64,000 bases of DNA from Atherix ibis (lineage: Eukaryota; Arthropoda; Insecta; Diptera; Athericidae), in NCBI GenBank assembly GCA_958298945.1, contig OY282608.1:74882806-74946805 (forward strand). Reading direction: 5' to 3'. Both the position numbers and the translations under genes were made by a program. Within the stretch, counting starts at the first letter, position 1; each line of letters starts with the position of its first letter. Positions 20,341-33,100 of the stretch are shown here, piece after piece. Below the pieces are notes generated by a model. It was not told where the DNA came from. It made no database searches and was given only the letters and a program-made list of their open reading frames with translations.

Positions 20341-23047
20341 GGTTCGTTCGTTTGTTGGTTTTTTGGTTTGTTGGTTTGTTTTTTTGTTGGCTTGTTTGTG
20401 TGTTGGTTTGTTCGTTTGTTGGCTTGTTGGCTTTTTGGCTTGTTGGCTCGTTGGTTTGTTGGTTTTTTGGTTTGTTGGCTTGTTGGTTTTGTTGGTTTGT
20501 TCGTCTGTTGTTGGTTTGTTGGTTTGTTGGTTTGTTGGCTTGTTGGTTTTGTTGGTTTGTTCGTCTGTTTGTTGGTTTGTTGGTTTGTTGGTTTGTTGGT
20601 TTACTTGTTTGTTGGTTTGTTGGTTTGTTGGTTTGTTGGTTTGTTTGTTTGTTTGTTTGTTGGTTTGGTGGTTTATTGGTTTGTTGGTTTGTTGGTTTGT
20701 TGGTTTGTTGATTTGTTTGTTTGTTGGTTTGTTCGTTTGTTGGCTTGTGTGTTTGTTGGCTTGTTGGCTTGTTGGCTTGTTAGTTTGTTGGTTTGTTGGT
20801 TTGCTTATTTGTTGGTTTGTTCGTTTGTTGGTTTCTTGGCTTGTTGGCTTGTTGGTTTGTTGGTTTTTTGGTTTGTTGGCTTGTTGGTTTGTTGGTTTGT
20901 TGGTCTGTTGGTTTGTTGGTTTGTTGGTTTGTTGGTTTGTTGGTTTGTTGGTTTGTTGGTTTGTTTGTTTTTTGGTTTGTTGGCTTGTTTGTTTATCGGT
21001 TTGTTGGTTTGTTCGTTTGTTCGTTTGTTGGCTTGTTGGTTTGTTGGCTTGTTGGTTTGTTAATTTGTTGGTTTGTTGGTTTATTTGTTTGTTGGTTTGT
21101 TGGTTTGTTGGTTTGTTGGGTTGTTTGTTTGTTCGTTTGTTGGTTTGTTGGTTTGTTGGTTTGTTGGTTTGTGTGTTTGTTGGTTTGTTGGTTTGTTTGT
21201 TTTTTGGTTTGTTCTTTCGTTGGCTTGTCGGTTTTTTGGTTTGTTGGTTTGTTGGTTTGTTGGTTTGTTGGTTTGTTGGTTTGTTGGTTTGTTGGTTTGT
21301 TGGGTTGTTGGTTTGTTGGTTTGTTGGTTTGTTGGTTTGTTGGTTTGTTGGTTTGTGTGTTTGTTGGTTTGTTGGTTTGTTTGTTTTTTGGCTTGTTCTT
21401 TTGTTGGCTTGTCGGTTTTTTGGTTTGTTGGTTTGTTGGTTTGTTGGTTTGTTGGTTTGTTGCTTTGTTGGGTTGTTGGTTTGTATGTTTTCTGGTTTGT
21501 TGGCTTAATGGTTTGTTGGTTTATTGGTTTGTTAGTTTGTTGGTTTGTTGGTTTGTTAGTTTGTTCGGTTGTTGGTTTTTTAGTTTGTTGGTTTGTTGGT
21601 TTGTTGACTTGTTGGTTTGTTGGTTTGTTGGCTTGTTGGCTTGTTGGTTTGTTGGTTTGTTGGTTTGTTCGTTTGCTTGTTTTTTGGTTTGTTGGTTTGT
21701 TTGTTTTTTGGTTTGTTCTTTTGTTGGCTTGTCGGTTTTTTGGTTTGTTGGTTTGTTGGTTTGTTGGTTTGTTTGTTTTTTGGTTTGTTCTTTTGTTGGC
21801 TTGTCGGTTTTTTGGTTTGTTGGTTTGTTGGATTGTTGGTTTGTTGGTTTGTTGGTTTGTTGGGTTGTTGGTTTGTATGTTTTTTGGTTTGTTGGCTTAA
21901 TGGTTTGTTGGTTTATTGGTTTGTTAGTTTGTTCGTTTGTTGGTTTTTTAGTTTGTTGGTTTGTTGGTTTGTTGACTTGTTGGTTTGTTGGTTTGTTGGC
22001 TTGTTGGCTTGTTGGTTTGTTGGTTTGTTGGTTTGTTCGTTTGCTTGTTTTTTGGTTTGTTGGTTTGTTGGTTTGTTGGTTTGTTGGTTTGTTGGTTTGT
22101 TCGTTTGTTGGTTTTTTGGTTTGTTGGTTTGTTGGTTTGTTGGTTTGTTTTGTTTGTTGGTTTGTTTGTTTGTTCGTTTGTTGGTTTGTTGGTTTGTTGG
22201 TTTGTTGGTTTGTTGGTTTGTAGGTTTTTTGTTTTGTTGGCTTGTTGGTTTGTTGGTTTATTGGTTTGTTAGTTTGTTGGTTTGTTGGTTTGTTAGTTTG
22301 TTCGTTTGTTGGTTGTTTAGTTTGTTGGTTTGTTGGTTTGTTGGTTTGTTGGTTTGTTCGTTTGCTTGTTTTTTGGTTTGTTGGTTTGTTGGTTTGTTGG
22401 TTTGTTGGTTTGTTGGTTTGTTGGTTTGTTGGTTTGTTCGTTTGTTGGTTTTTTGGTTTGTTGGTTTGTTGGTTTGTTGGTTAGTTGGCTTGTTTGTTTG
22501 TTTGTTTGTTGGTTTGGTCGTTTGTTGGCTTGTTGGTTTATTGGCTTGTTGGTTTGTTGGTTTGTTGGCTTGTTGGTTTGTTCGTTTGTTGGTTTGTTGG
22601 TTTGTTGGTTTATTGGTTTGTTCGTTTGTTGGTTACTTGATTTGTTGGTTTGTTGGCTAGTTGGTTTGTTGGTTTGTTCGTTTGTTGGTTTTTTAGTTTG
22701 TTGGTTTGTTGGTTTGTTGGTTTGTTGACTTGTTGGTTTGTTGGTTTGTTGGCTTGTTGGCTTGTTGGTTTGTTGGTTTGTTGGTTTGTTCGTTTGCTTG
22801 TTTTTTGGTTTGTTGGTTTGTTGGTTTGTTGGTTTGTTGGTTTGTTCGTTTGTTGCTTTTTTGGTTTGTTGGTTTGTTGGTTTGTTTTGTTTGTTGGTTT
22901 GTTTGTTTGTTGGTTTGTTGGTTTGTTGGTTTGTTGGTTTGTTGGTTTGTTGGTTTGTTGGTTTCTTGGTTTGTTGGTTTGTTTGTTTGTTGGTTTGTTG
23001 GTTTGTTGGCTTGTTGGTTTCTTGGTTTGTTGGTTTGTTGATTTGTT
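20341..23047. repeat. Family E unit 3 (2,707 bp)
   Basis: Landmarks in order: GGTTCGTTCG 20341, TCGTCTG 20502 and 20562, GCTTATTT 20803, then GGCTTAATGG at 21507 and again at 21899. The 392-bp spacing (49 octamers) marks an internal duplication of the TTCTTTTG-TTGGCTTG-TCGG string. A GTTGGTTGTTTAG landmark near 22310 is shared with the other units. Confidence 0.8.
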
Positions 23048-26012
23048 GGTTCGTTCGTTTGTTGGTTTTTTGGTTTGTTGGTTTGTTTTTTTGTTGGCTT
23101 GTTTGTGTGTTGGTTTGTTCGTTTGTTTGTTGGTTTGTTGGTTTGTTGGTTTGTTGGTTTACTTGTTTGTTGGTTTGTTGGTTTATTGGTTTGTTTGTTT
23201 GTTTGTTTGTTGGTTTGGTGGTTTGTTGGTTTGTTGGTTTGTTGGTTTGTTGGTTTGTTGGTTTACTTGTTTGTTGGTTTGTTGGTTTATTGGTTTGTTT
23301 GTTTGTTTGTTTGTTGGTTTGGTGGTTTGTTGGTTTGTTGGTTTGTTGGTTTGTTGGTTTGTTGATTTGTTTGTTTGTTGGTTTGTTCGTTTGTTGGCTT
23401 GTGTGTTTGTTGGCTTGTTGGCTTGTTGGCTTGTTAGTTTGTTGGTTTGTTGGTTTGCTTATTTGTTGGTTTGTTCGTTTGTTGGTTTCTTGGCTTGTTG
23501 GCTTGTTGGTTTGTTGGTTTTTTGGTTTGTTGGCTTGTTGGTTTGTTGGTTTGTTGGTCTGTTGGTTTGTTGGTTTGTTGGTTTGTTGGTTTGTTGGTTT
23601 GTTGGTTTGTTGGTTTGTTTGTTTTTTGGTTTGTTGGCTTGTTTGTTTATCGGTTTGTTGGTTTGTTCGTTTGTTCGTTTGTTGGCTTGTTGGTTTGTTG
23701 GCTTGTTGGTTTGTTAATTTGTTGGTTTGTTGGTTTATTTGTTTGTTGGTTTGTTGGTTTGTTGGGTTGTTTGTTTGTTGGTTTGTTGGTTTGTTGGTTT
23801 GTTGGTTTGTTGGTTTGTGTGTTTGTTGGTTTGTTGGTTTGTTTGTTTTTGGTTTGTTCTTTTGTTGGCTTGTCGGTTTTTTGGTTTGTTGGTTTGTTGG
23901 TTTGTCGGTTTGTTGGTTTGTTGGTTTGTTGGTTTGTTGGGTTGTTTGTTTGTTGGTTTGTTGGTTTGTTGGTTTGTTGGTTTGTTGGTTTGTGTGTTTG
24001 TTGGTTTGTTGGTTTGTTTGTTTTTTGGTTTGTTCTTTTGTTGGCTTGTCGGTTTTTTGGTTTGTTGGTTTGTTGGTTTATTGGTTTGTTGGTTTGTTGG
24101 TTTGTTGGTTTGTTGGGTTGTTGGTTTGTATGTTTTTTGGTTTGTTGGCTTAATGGTTTGTTGGTTTATTGGTTTGTTAGTTTGTTGGTTTGTTGGTTTG
24201 TTAGTTTGTTCGTTTGTTGGTTTTTTAGTTTGTTGGTTTGTTGGTTTGTTGACTTGTTGGTTTGTTGGTTTGTTGGCTTGTTGGCTTGTTGGTTTGTTGG
24301 TTTGTTGGTTTGTTCGTTTGCTTGTTTTTTGGTTTGTTGGTTTGTTGGTTTGTTGGTTTGTTGGTTTGTTGGTTTGTTCGTTTGTTGGTTTTTTGGTTTG
24401 TTGGTTTGATGGTTTGTTGGTTTGTTTTGTTTGTTGGTTTGTTTGTTTGTTCGTTTGTTGGTTTGTTGGTTTGTTGGTTTGTTGGTTTGTTGGTTTGTTG
24501 GTTTCTTGGTTGGTTGGTTTGTTGGTTTGTTGGTTTGTAGGTTTTTTGGTTTGTTGGCTTGTTGGTTTGTTGGTTTATTGGTTTGTTAGTTTGTTGGTTT
24601 GTTGGTTTGTTAGTTTGTTCGTTTGTTGGTTGTTTAGTTTGTTGGTTTGTTGGTTTGTTGGTTTGTTGGTTTGTTCGTTTGCGTGTTTTTTGGTTTGTTG
24701 GTTTGTTGGTTTGTTGGTTTGTTGGTTTGTTGGTTTGTTCGTTTGTTGGTTTTTTGGTTTGTTGGTTTGTTGGTTTGTTGGTTAGTTGGCTTGTTTGTTT
24801 GTTTGTTTGTTGGTTTGGTCGTTTGTTGGCTTGTTGGTTTATTGGCTTGTTGCTTTGTTGGTTTGTTGGCTTGTTGGTTTGTTCGTTTGTTGGTTTGTTG
24901 GTTTGTTGGTTTATTGGTTTGTTCGTTTGTTGGTTACTTGATTTGTTGGTTTGTTGGCTTGTTGGTTTGTTGGTTTGATGGTTTGTAGGTTTATTTGTTT
25001 GTTGGTTTGTTTGTTTGTTGGTTTGTACGTTTGTTGGTTTGTTGGTTACTTGGCTTGTTGGTTTGTCCGTTTGTTCGTTTGTTGGTTTGTTTGTTTGTTG
25101 GTTTGTTGGTTTGTTGGTTTGTTGGTTTGTTGGTTTCTTGGTTTGTTGGTTTGTTGGTTTGTTGGTTTGTAGGTTGTTTGGTTTGTTGGCTTGTTGGTTT
25201 GTTGGTTTATTGGTTTGTTAGTTTGTTGGTTTGTTGGTTTGTTAGTTTGTACGTTTGTTGGTTGTTTAGTTTGTTGGTTTGTTGGTTTGTTGGGTTGTTG
25301 GTTTGTTGGTTTGTTCGTTTGCTTGTTTTTTGGTTTGTTGGTTTGTTGGTTTGTTGGTTTGTTGGTTTGTTGGTTTGTTGGTTTGTTGGTTTGTTCGTTT
25401 GTTGGTTTTTTGGTTTGTTGGTTTGTTGGTTTGTTGGTTAGTTGGCTTGTTTGTTTGTTTGTTTGTTGGTTTGGTCGTTTGTTGGCTTGTTGGTTTATTG
25501 GCTTGTTGGTTTGTTGGTTTGTTGGCTTGTTGGTTTGTTCGTTTGTTGGTTTGTTGGTTTGTTGGTTTATTGGTTTGTTCGTTTGTTGGTTACTTGATTT
25601 GTTGGTTTGTTGGCTTGTTGGTTTGTTGGTTTGTTCGTTTGTTGGTTTTTTAGTTTGTTGGTTTGTTGGTTTGTTGGTTTGTTGACTTGTTGGTTTGTTG
25701 GTTTGTTGGCTTGTTGGCTTGTTGGTTTGTTGGTTTGTTGGTTTGTTCGTTTGCTTGTTTTTTGGTTTGTTGGTTTGTTGGTTTGTTGGTTTGTTGGTTT
25801 GTTCGTTTGTTGGTTTTTTGGTTTGTTGGTTTGTTGGTTTGTTTTGTTTGTTGGTTTGTTTGTTTGTTGGTTTGTTGGTTTGTTGGTTTGTTGGTTTGTT
25901 GGTTTGTTGGTTTCTTGGTTTCTTGGTTTGTTGGTTTGTTTGTTTGTTGGTTTGTTGGTTTGTTGGTTTGTTGGCTTGTTGGTTTCTTGGTTTGTTGGTT
26001 TGTTGATTTGTT
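23048..26012. repeat. Family E unit 4 (2,965 bp, TCGTCTG pair deleted)
   Basis: Begins at GGTTCGTTCG 23048 but lacks the TCGTCTG pair; the flanking strings join near 23125. A 114-bp tandem duplication follows, seen as TTTACTTG at about 23158 and 23272. GCTTATTT is at 23457 and GGCTTAATGG at 24152. One T is missing from the T6 run at about 23846, making the internal sub-repeat 175 rather than 176 bp. Confidence 0.8.
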
Positions 26013-28582
26013 CGTTCGTTCGTTTGTTGGTTTTTTGGTTTGTTGGTTTGTTTTTTTGTTGGCTTGTTTGTGTGTTGGTTTGTTCGTTTGTTGGCTTGTT
26101 GGCTTTTCGGCTTGTTGGCTCGTTGGTTTGTTGGTTTTTTGGTTTGTTGGCTTGTTGGTTTTGTTGGTTTGTTCGTCTGTTGTTGGTTTGTTGGTTTGTT
26201 GGTTTGTTGGCTTGTTGGTTTTGTTGGTTTGTTCGTCTGTTTGTTGGTTTGTTGGTTTGTTGGTTTGTTGGTTTACTTGTTTGTTGGTTTGTTGGTTTGT
26301 TGGTTTGTTGGTTTGTTTGTTTGTTTGTTTGTTGGTTTGGTGGTTTGTTGGTTTGTTGGTTTGTTGGTTTGTTGGTTTGTTGATTTGTTTGTTTGTTGGT
26401 TTGTTCGTTTGTTGGCTTGTGTGTTTGTTGGCTTGTTGGCTTGTTGGCTTGTTAGTTTGTTGGTTTGTTGGTTTGCTTATTTGTTAGTTTGTTCGTTTGT
26501 TGGTTTCTTGGCTTGTTGGCTTGTTGGTTTGTTGGTTTTTTGGTTTGTTGGCTTGTTGGTTTGTTGGTTTGTTGGTCTGTTGGTTTGTTGGTTTGTTGGT
26601 TTGTTGGTTTGTTGGTTTGTTGGTTTGTTGGTTTGTTGGTTTGTTTGTTTTTTGGTTTGTTGGCTTGTTTGTTTATCGGTTTGTTGGTTTGTTCGTTTGT
26701 TGGCTTGTTGGTTTGTTGGCTTGTTGGTTTGTTAATTTGTTAGTTTGTTGGTTTATTTGTTTGTTGGTTTGTTGGTTTGTTGGTTTGTTGGGTTGTTTGT
26801 TTGTTGGTTTGTTGGTTTGTTGGTTTGTTGGTTTGTTGGTTTGTGTATTTGTTGGTTTGTTGGTTTGTTTGTTTTTTGGTTTGTTCTTTTGTTGGCTTGT
26901 CGGTTTTTTGGTTGTTGGTTTGTTGGTTTGTTGGTTTGTTGGTTTGTTGGTTTGTTGGGTTGTTTGTTTGTTGGTTTGTTGGTTTGTTGGTTTGTTGGTT
27001 TGTTGGTTTGTTGGTTTGTGTGTTTGTTGGTTTGTTGGTTTGTTTGTTTTTTGGCTTGTTCTTTTGTTGGCTTGTCGGTTTTTTGGTTTGTTGGTTTGTT
27101 GGTTTGTTGGTTTGTTGGTTTGTTGGTTTGTTGGGTTGTTGGTTTGTATGTTTTTTGGTTTGTTGGCTTAATGGTTTGTTGGTTTATTGGTTTGTTAGTT
27201 TGTTGATTTGTTGGTTTGTTAGTTTGTTCGTTTGTTGGTTTTTTAGTTTGTTGGTTTGTTGGTTTGTTGATTTGTTGGTTTGTTGGTTTGTTGGCTTGTC
27301 GGCTTGTTGGTTTGTTGGTTTGTTGGTTTGTTCGTTTGCTTGTTTTTTGGTTTCTTGGTTTGTTTGTTTTTTGGTTTGTTCTTTTGTTGGCTCGTCGGTT
27401 TTTTGGTTTGTTGGTTTGTTGGTTTGTTGGTTTGTTTGTTTTTTGGTTTGTTCTTTTGTTGGCTTGTCGGTTTTTTGGTTTGTTGGTTTGTTGGTTTGTT
27501 GGTTTGTTGGGTTGTTGGTTTGTATGTTTTTTGGTTTGTTGGCTTAATGGTTTGTTGGTTTATTGGTTTGTTAGTTTGTTGGTTTGTTGGTTTGTTAGTT
27601 TGTTCGTTTGTTGGTTTTTTAGTTTGTTGGTTTGTTGGTTTGTTGACTTGTTGGTTTGTTGGTTTGTTGGCTTGTTGGCTTGTTGGTTTGTTGGTTTGTC
27701 GGTTTGTTCGTTTGCTTGTTTTTTGGTTTGTTGGTTTGTTGGTTTGTTGGTTTGTTGGTTTGTTGGTTTGTTCGTTTGTTGGTTTTTTGGTTTGTTGGTT
27801 TGTTGGTTTGTTGGTTTGTTTTGTTTGTTGGTTTGTTTGTTTAATCGTTTGTTGGTTTGTTGGTTTGTTGGTTTGTTGGTTTGTTGGTTTGTTGGTTTGT
27901 TGGTTTCTTGGTTTGTTGGTTTGTTGGTTTGTTGGTTTGTAGGTTTTTTGGTTTGTTGGCTTGTTGGTTTGTTGGTTTATTGGTTTGTTAGTTTGTTGGT
28001 TTGTTGGTTTGTTAGTTTGTTCGTTTGTTGGTTGTTTAGTTTGTTGGTTTGTTGGTTTGTTGGTTTGTTGGTTTGTTCGTTTGCTTGTTTTTTGGTTTGT
28101 TGGTTTGTTGGTTTGTTGGTTTGTTGGTTTGTTGGTTTGTTGGTTTGTTGGTTTGTTCGTTTGTTGGTTTGTTGGTTTGTTGGTTTATTGGTTTGTTCGT
28201 TTGTTGGTTACTTGATTTGTTGGTTTGTTGGCTTGTTGGTTTGTTGGTTTGTTCGTTTGTTGGTTTTTTAGTTTGTTGGTTTGTTGGTTTGTTGGTTTGT
28301 TGACTTGTTGGTTTGTTGGTTTGTTGGCTTGTTGGCTTGTTGGTTTGTTGGTTTGTTGGTTTGTTCGTTTGCTTGTTTTTTGGTTTGTTGGTTTGTTGGT
28401 TTGTTGGTTTGTTGGTTTGTTTTGTTTGTTGGTTTGTTTGTTTGTTGGTTTGTTGGTTTGTTGGTTTGTTGGTTTGTTGGTTTGTTGGTTTGTTGGTTTC
28501 TTGGTTTGTTGGTTTGTTTGTTTGTTGGTTTGTTAGTTTGTTGGCTTGTTGGTTTCTTGGTTTGTTGGTTTGTTGATTTGTT
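26013..28582. repeat. Family E unit 5 (2,570 bp)
   Basis: The start landmark has mutated to TTCGTTCGTTCG at 26011. TCGTCTG is at 26174 and 26234, GCTTATTT at 26475, and GGCTTAATGG at 27170 and 27546. The 376-bp (47-octamer) doubling corresponds to the 392-bp doubling in unit 3. A T deletion is visible at about 26911. Confidence 0.8.
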
Positions 28583-31500
28583 GGTTCGTTCGTTTGTTGG
28601 TTTTTTGGTTTGTTGGTTTGTTTTTTTGTTGGCTTGTTTGTGTGTTGGTTTGTTCGTTTGTTGGCTTGTTGGCTTTTTGGCTTGTTGGCTCGTTGGTTTG
28701 TTGGTTTTTTGGTTTGTTGGCTTGTTGGTTTTGTTGGTTTGTTCGTCTGTTGTTGGTTTGTTGGTTTGTTGGTTTGTTGGCTTGTTGGTTTTGTTGGTTT
28801 GTTCGTCTGTTTGTTGGTTTGTTGGTTTACTTGTTTGTTGGTTTGTTGGTTTGTTGGTTTGTTTGTTTGTTTGTTTGTTGGTTTGGTGGTTTGTTGGTTT
28901 GTTGGTTTGTTGGTTTGTTGGTTTGTTGATTTGTTTGTTTGTTGGTTTGTTCGTTTGTTGGCTTGTGTGTTTGTTGGCTTGTTGGCTTGTTGGCTTGTTA
29001 GTTTGTTGGTTTGTTGGTTTGCTTATTTGTTGGTTTGTTCGTTTGTTGGTTTCTTGGCTTGTTGGCTTGTTGGTTTGTTAGTTTTTTGGTTTGTTGGCTT
29101 GTTGGTTTGTTGGTTTGTTGGTCTGTTGGTTTGTTGGTTTGTTGGTTTGTTGGTTTGTTGGTTTGTTGGTTTGTTGGTTTGTTTGTTTTTTGGTTTGTTG
29201 GCTTGTTTGTTTATCGGTTTGTTGGTTTGTTCGTTTGTTCGTTTGTTGGCTTGTTGGTTTGTTGGCTTGTTGGTTTGTTAATTTGTTGGTTTGTTGGTTT
29301 ATTTGTTTGTTGGTTTGTTGGTTTGTTGGTTTGTTGGGTTGTTTGTTTGTTGGTTTGTTGGTTTGTTGGTTTGTTGGTTTGTTGGTTTGTGTGTTTGTTG
29401 GTTTGTTGGTTTGTTTGTTTTTTGGTTTGTTCTTTTGTTGGCTTGTCGGTTTTTTGGTTTGTTGGTTTGTTGGTTTGTTGGTTTGTTGGTTTGTTGGGTT
29501 GTTGGTTTGTTGGTTTGTTGGGTTGTTTGTTTGTTGGTTTGTTGGTTTGTTGGTTTGTTGGTTTGTTGGTTTGTGTGTTTGTTGGTTTGTTGGTTTGTTT
29601 GTTTTTTGGTTTGTTCTTTTGTTGGCTTGTCGGTTTCTTGGTTTGTTGGTTTGTTGGTTTGTTGGTTTGTTGGTTTGTTGGTTTGTTGGGTTGTTGGTTT
29701 GTATGTTTTTTGGTTTGTTGGCTTAATGGTTTGTTGGTTTATTGGTTTGTTAGTTTGTTGGTTTGTTGGTTTGTTAGTTTGTTCGTTTGTTGGTTTTTTA
29801 GTTTGTTAGTTTGTTGGTTTGTTGACTTGTTGGTTTGTTGGTTTGTTGGCTTGTTGGCTTGTTGGTTTGTTGGTTTGTTGGTTTGTTCGTTTGCTTGTTT
29901 TTTGGTTTGTTGGTTTGTTGGTTTGTTGGTTTGTTGGTTTGTTGGTTTGTTCGTTTGTTGGTTTTTTGGTTTGTTGGTTTGTTGGTTTGTTGGTTTGTTT
30001 TGTTTGTTGATTTGTTTGTTTGTTCGTTTGTTGGTTTGTTGGTTTGTTGGTTTGTTGGTTTGTTGGTTTGTTGGTTTCTTGGTTGGTTGGTTTGTTGGTT
30101 TGTTGGTTTGTAGGTTTTTTGGTTTGTTGGCTTGTTGGTTTGTTGGTTTATTGGTTTGTTAGTTTGTTGGTTTGTTGGTTTGTTAGTTTGTTCGTTTGTT
30201 GGTTGTTTAGTTTGTTGGTTTGTTGGTTTGTTGGTTTGTTGGTTTGTTCGTTTGCTTGTTTTTTGGTTTGTTGGTTTGTTGGTTTGTTGGTTTGTTGGTT
30301 TGTTGGTTTGTTGGTTTGTTCGTTTGTTGGTTTTTTGGTTTGTTGGTTTGTTGGTTTGTTGGTTAGTTGGCTTGTTTGTTTGTTTGTTTGTTGGTTTGGT
30401 CGTTTGTTGGCTTGTTGGTTTATTGGCTTGTTGGTTTGTTGGTTTGTTGGCTTGTTGGTTTGTTCGTTTGTTGGTTTGCTGGTTTGTTGGTTTATTGGTT
30501 TGTTCGTTTGTTGGTTACTTGATTTGTTGGTTTGTTGCAATGTTGGTTTGTTGGTTTGATGGTTTGTAGGTTTATTTGTTTGTTGGTTTGTTTGTTTGTT
30601 GGTTTGAACGTTAGTTGGTTTGTTGGTTACTTGGCTTGTTGGTTTGTCCGTTTGTTCGTTTGTTGGTTTGTTTGTTTGTTGGTTTGTTGGTTTGTTGGTT
30701 TGTTGGTTTGTTGGTTTTTTGGTTTGTTGGCTTGTTGGTTTGTTGGTTTGTTGGTTTGTTGGTTTGTTGGTTTGTTCGTTTGTTCGTTTGTTGGTTTGTT
30801 GGTTTGTTGGTTTGTTGGTTTATTGGTTTGTTGGTTTGTTGGTTTGTTCGTTTGTTGGCTTGTTGATTTGTTGGTTTGTTCGTTTGTTCGTTTGTTGGCT
30901 TGTTGGTTTGTTGGCTTGTTGGTTTGTTGGTTTGTTAGTTTGTTGGTTAATTGGTTTGTTGGTTTGTTGGTTTGTTGGTTTGTTGGTTTGTTGGTTTGTT
31001 GGTTTGTTGGTTTGTTGCTTTGTTGATTTGTTGGATTGTTGGTTTGTTCGTCTGTGGGTTTTTTGATTTGTTGGTTTGTTCGTTTGTTGGTTTGTTGGTT
31101 TGTTGGTTTATTGGTTTGTTGGTTTGTGGGTTTGTTCGTTTGTTGGTTTGTTGATTTGTTGGTTTGTTCTTTGTTCGATTGTTGGCTTGTTGGTTTGTTG
31201 GTTTGTTTGTTTGTTGGTTTGTTGGTTTATTGGTTTGTTGGTTTGTTGGTTTGTTCGTTTGTTGGTTTGTTGATTTGTTGGTTTGTTCGTTTGTTCGTTT
31301 GTTAGCTTGTTGGTTTGTTGGCTTGTTGGCTTGTTGGTTTGTTGGTTTGTTGGTTTGTTGGTTACTTGGCTTGTTGGTTTGTTGGTTTGTTGGTTTGTTG
31401 GTTTGTTGGTTTGTTGGTTTGTTGATTTGTTGGATTGTTGGTTTGTTCGTTTGTGGGTTTTTTGGTTTGTTGGATTGTTCGTTTGTTGTTTTGTTGGTTT

Positions 31501-33100
31501 GTTGGTTTATTGGTTTGTTGGTTTGTGGGTTTGTTCGTTTGTTGGTTTGTTGATTTGTTGGCTTGTTGGTTTGTTGGTTTGTCGGTTTCTTTGTTTGTTC
31601 GTTTGTTAGCTTATTGGTTTGTTGTATTGTTGGTTTGTTCGTTTGTTGGTTTTTTGGTTTGTTGGTTTGTTGGTTTGTTGGCTTGTTCGTTTGTTGGTTT
31701 GTTGTTTTGTTGGTTTGTTGGTTACTTGGTTTGTTGGTTTGTTGGCTTGTTGGTTTGTTGGTTTGTTGGTTTGTTGGTTTGTTGGTTTGTTGGTTTGTTG
31801 GTTTGTTGGTTTGTTTGTTTGTTGGTTTGTTCGTTTGTTGGCTTGTTGGTTTGTTGGCTTGTTGGTTTGTTGGTTTATTGACTTGTTGGTTTGTTCGTTT
31901 ATTGGTTTGTTGTTTTGTTGGTTTGTTGGTTTGTTTATTTGTTGGTTTGTTCGTTTGTTGGTTTGTTGGTTACTAGGTTTGTTGGTTTGTTGGTTTGTTG
32001 GTTTGTTGGTTTATTTGTTTGTTGGTTTGTTGGTTTGTTTGTTTGTTGGGTTGTTCGTTTGTTGGTTTGTTAGTTACTTGGTTTGTTAGTTTGTTGGTTT
32101 GTTCATTTGTTGGTTTGTTGGTTTGTTGATTTGTTCGTTTGTTAGTTTGTTGGTTTGTTGGTTTGTTGGTTTGTTGGTTTGTTGGTTTGTTGGTTTGTTG
32201 GTTTGTTGCTTTGTTGGTTTGTTGGTTTGTTGGTTTGTTGGTTACTAGGTTATTTGGTTTGTTGGTTTGTTGGTTTGTTGTTTTGTTGGTTTATTTATTT
32301 GTTGGTTTGTTGGTTTGTTAGTTTGTTGGTTACTTGGTTTGTTGGTTTGTTGGTTTGTTGGTTTGTTGATTTGTTGGTTTGTTGGTTTGTTGGTTTGTTG
32401 ATTTGTTGGATTGTTGGTTTGTTCGTCTGTGGGTTTTTTGGTTTGTTGGTTTTGTTCGTTTGTTGGTTTGTTGGTTTGTTGGTTTATTGGTTTGTTGGTT
32501 TGTGGGTTTCTTCGTTTGTTGGTTTGTTGATTTGTTGGTTTGTTCTTTTGTTTGATTGTTGGCTTGTTGGTTTGTTGGTTTGTTGGTTTTTTTTGTTTGT
32601 TGGTTTTTTGGCTTATTGGTTTGTTGGTTTGTTCGTTTGTTGGTTTTTTGGTTTGTTGGTTTGTTGGTTTGTTGGCTTGTGCGTTTGTTGGTTTGTTCGT
32701 TTGTTGGCTTGTTGGTTTGTTGGCTTGTTGGTTTGTTGGTTACTTGGTTTGTTGGTTTGTTGATTTGTTGGTTTGTTTGTTTGTTGGTTTATTTGTTTGT
32801 TGGTTTGTTTGTTTGTTGGGTTGTTGGTTTGTTGGTTTGTTGGTTTGTTGGTTTATTGTTTTGTTGGTTTGTTGGTTTGTTGGTTTGTTGGTTTGTTGGT
32901 TTGTTGGTTTGTTGGTTTGTTGGTTTGTTGGTTTGTTGGTTTGTTGGTTTGTTGGTTTGCTCGTTTGTTGGTTTGCTGGTTTGTTGGTTTGTTGGTTTGA
33001 TGGTTTGTTGGTTTGTTGGTTTGTTGGTTTGTTGGTTTGTTGGTTTGTTGGTTTGTTGGTTTGTTGGTTTGTTGGTTTATTTGTTTATTTGTTTATTTGT
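27850..33100. repeat. Composite E+F segmental duplication, copy 1
   Basis: This E-plus-F segment recurs downstream in the same order. Offsets are 5,892 bp at about 27907, 5,932 at 28583-29021, 6,843 at 29726-30606 and at 32243, 6,835 at 31167-31624, and 6,891 at 32587-32741. The jump of about 911 bp is fully explained by a local duplication in the second copy. The E-to-F junction itself (TTGCAATG 30537, then GAACGTTAG 30606) is preserved in both copies. Confidence 0.85.
28583..30560. repeat. Family E unit 6 (truncated at the family F junction)
   Basis: GGTTCGTTCG is at 28583, TCGTCTG at 28744 and 28804, GCTTATTT at 29021, the doubled GTGTGTTTG string at 29389 and 29573 (184 bp), and GGCTTAATGG at 29726. 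The unit ends around TTGCAATG at 30537, after which family F variants begin. This unit plus the F block that follows is the source or sister of 33.74-39.98 kb. Confidence 0.8.
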
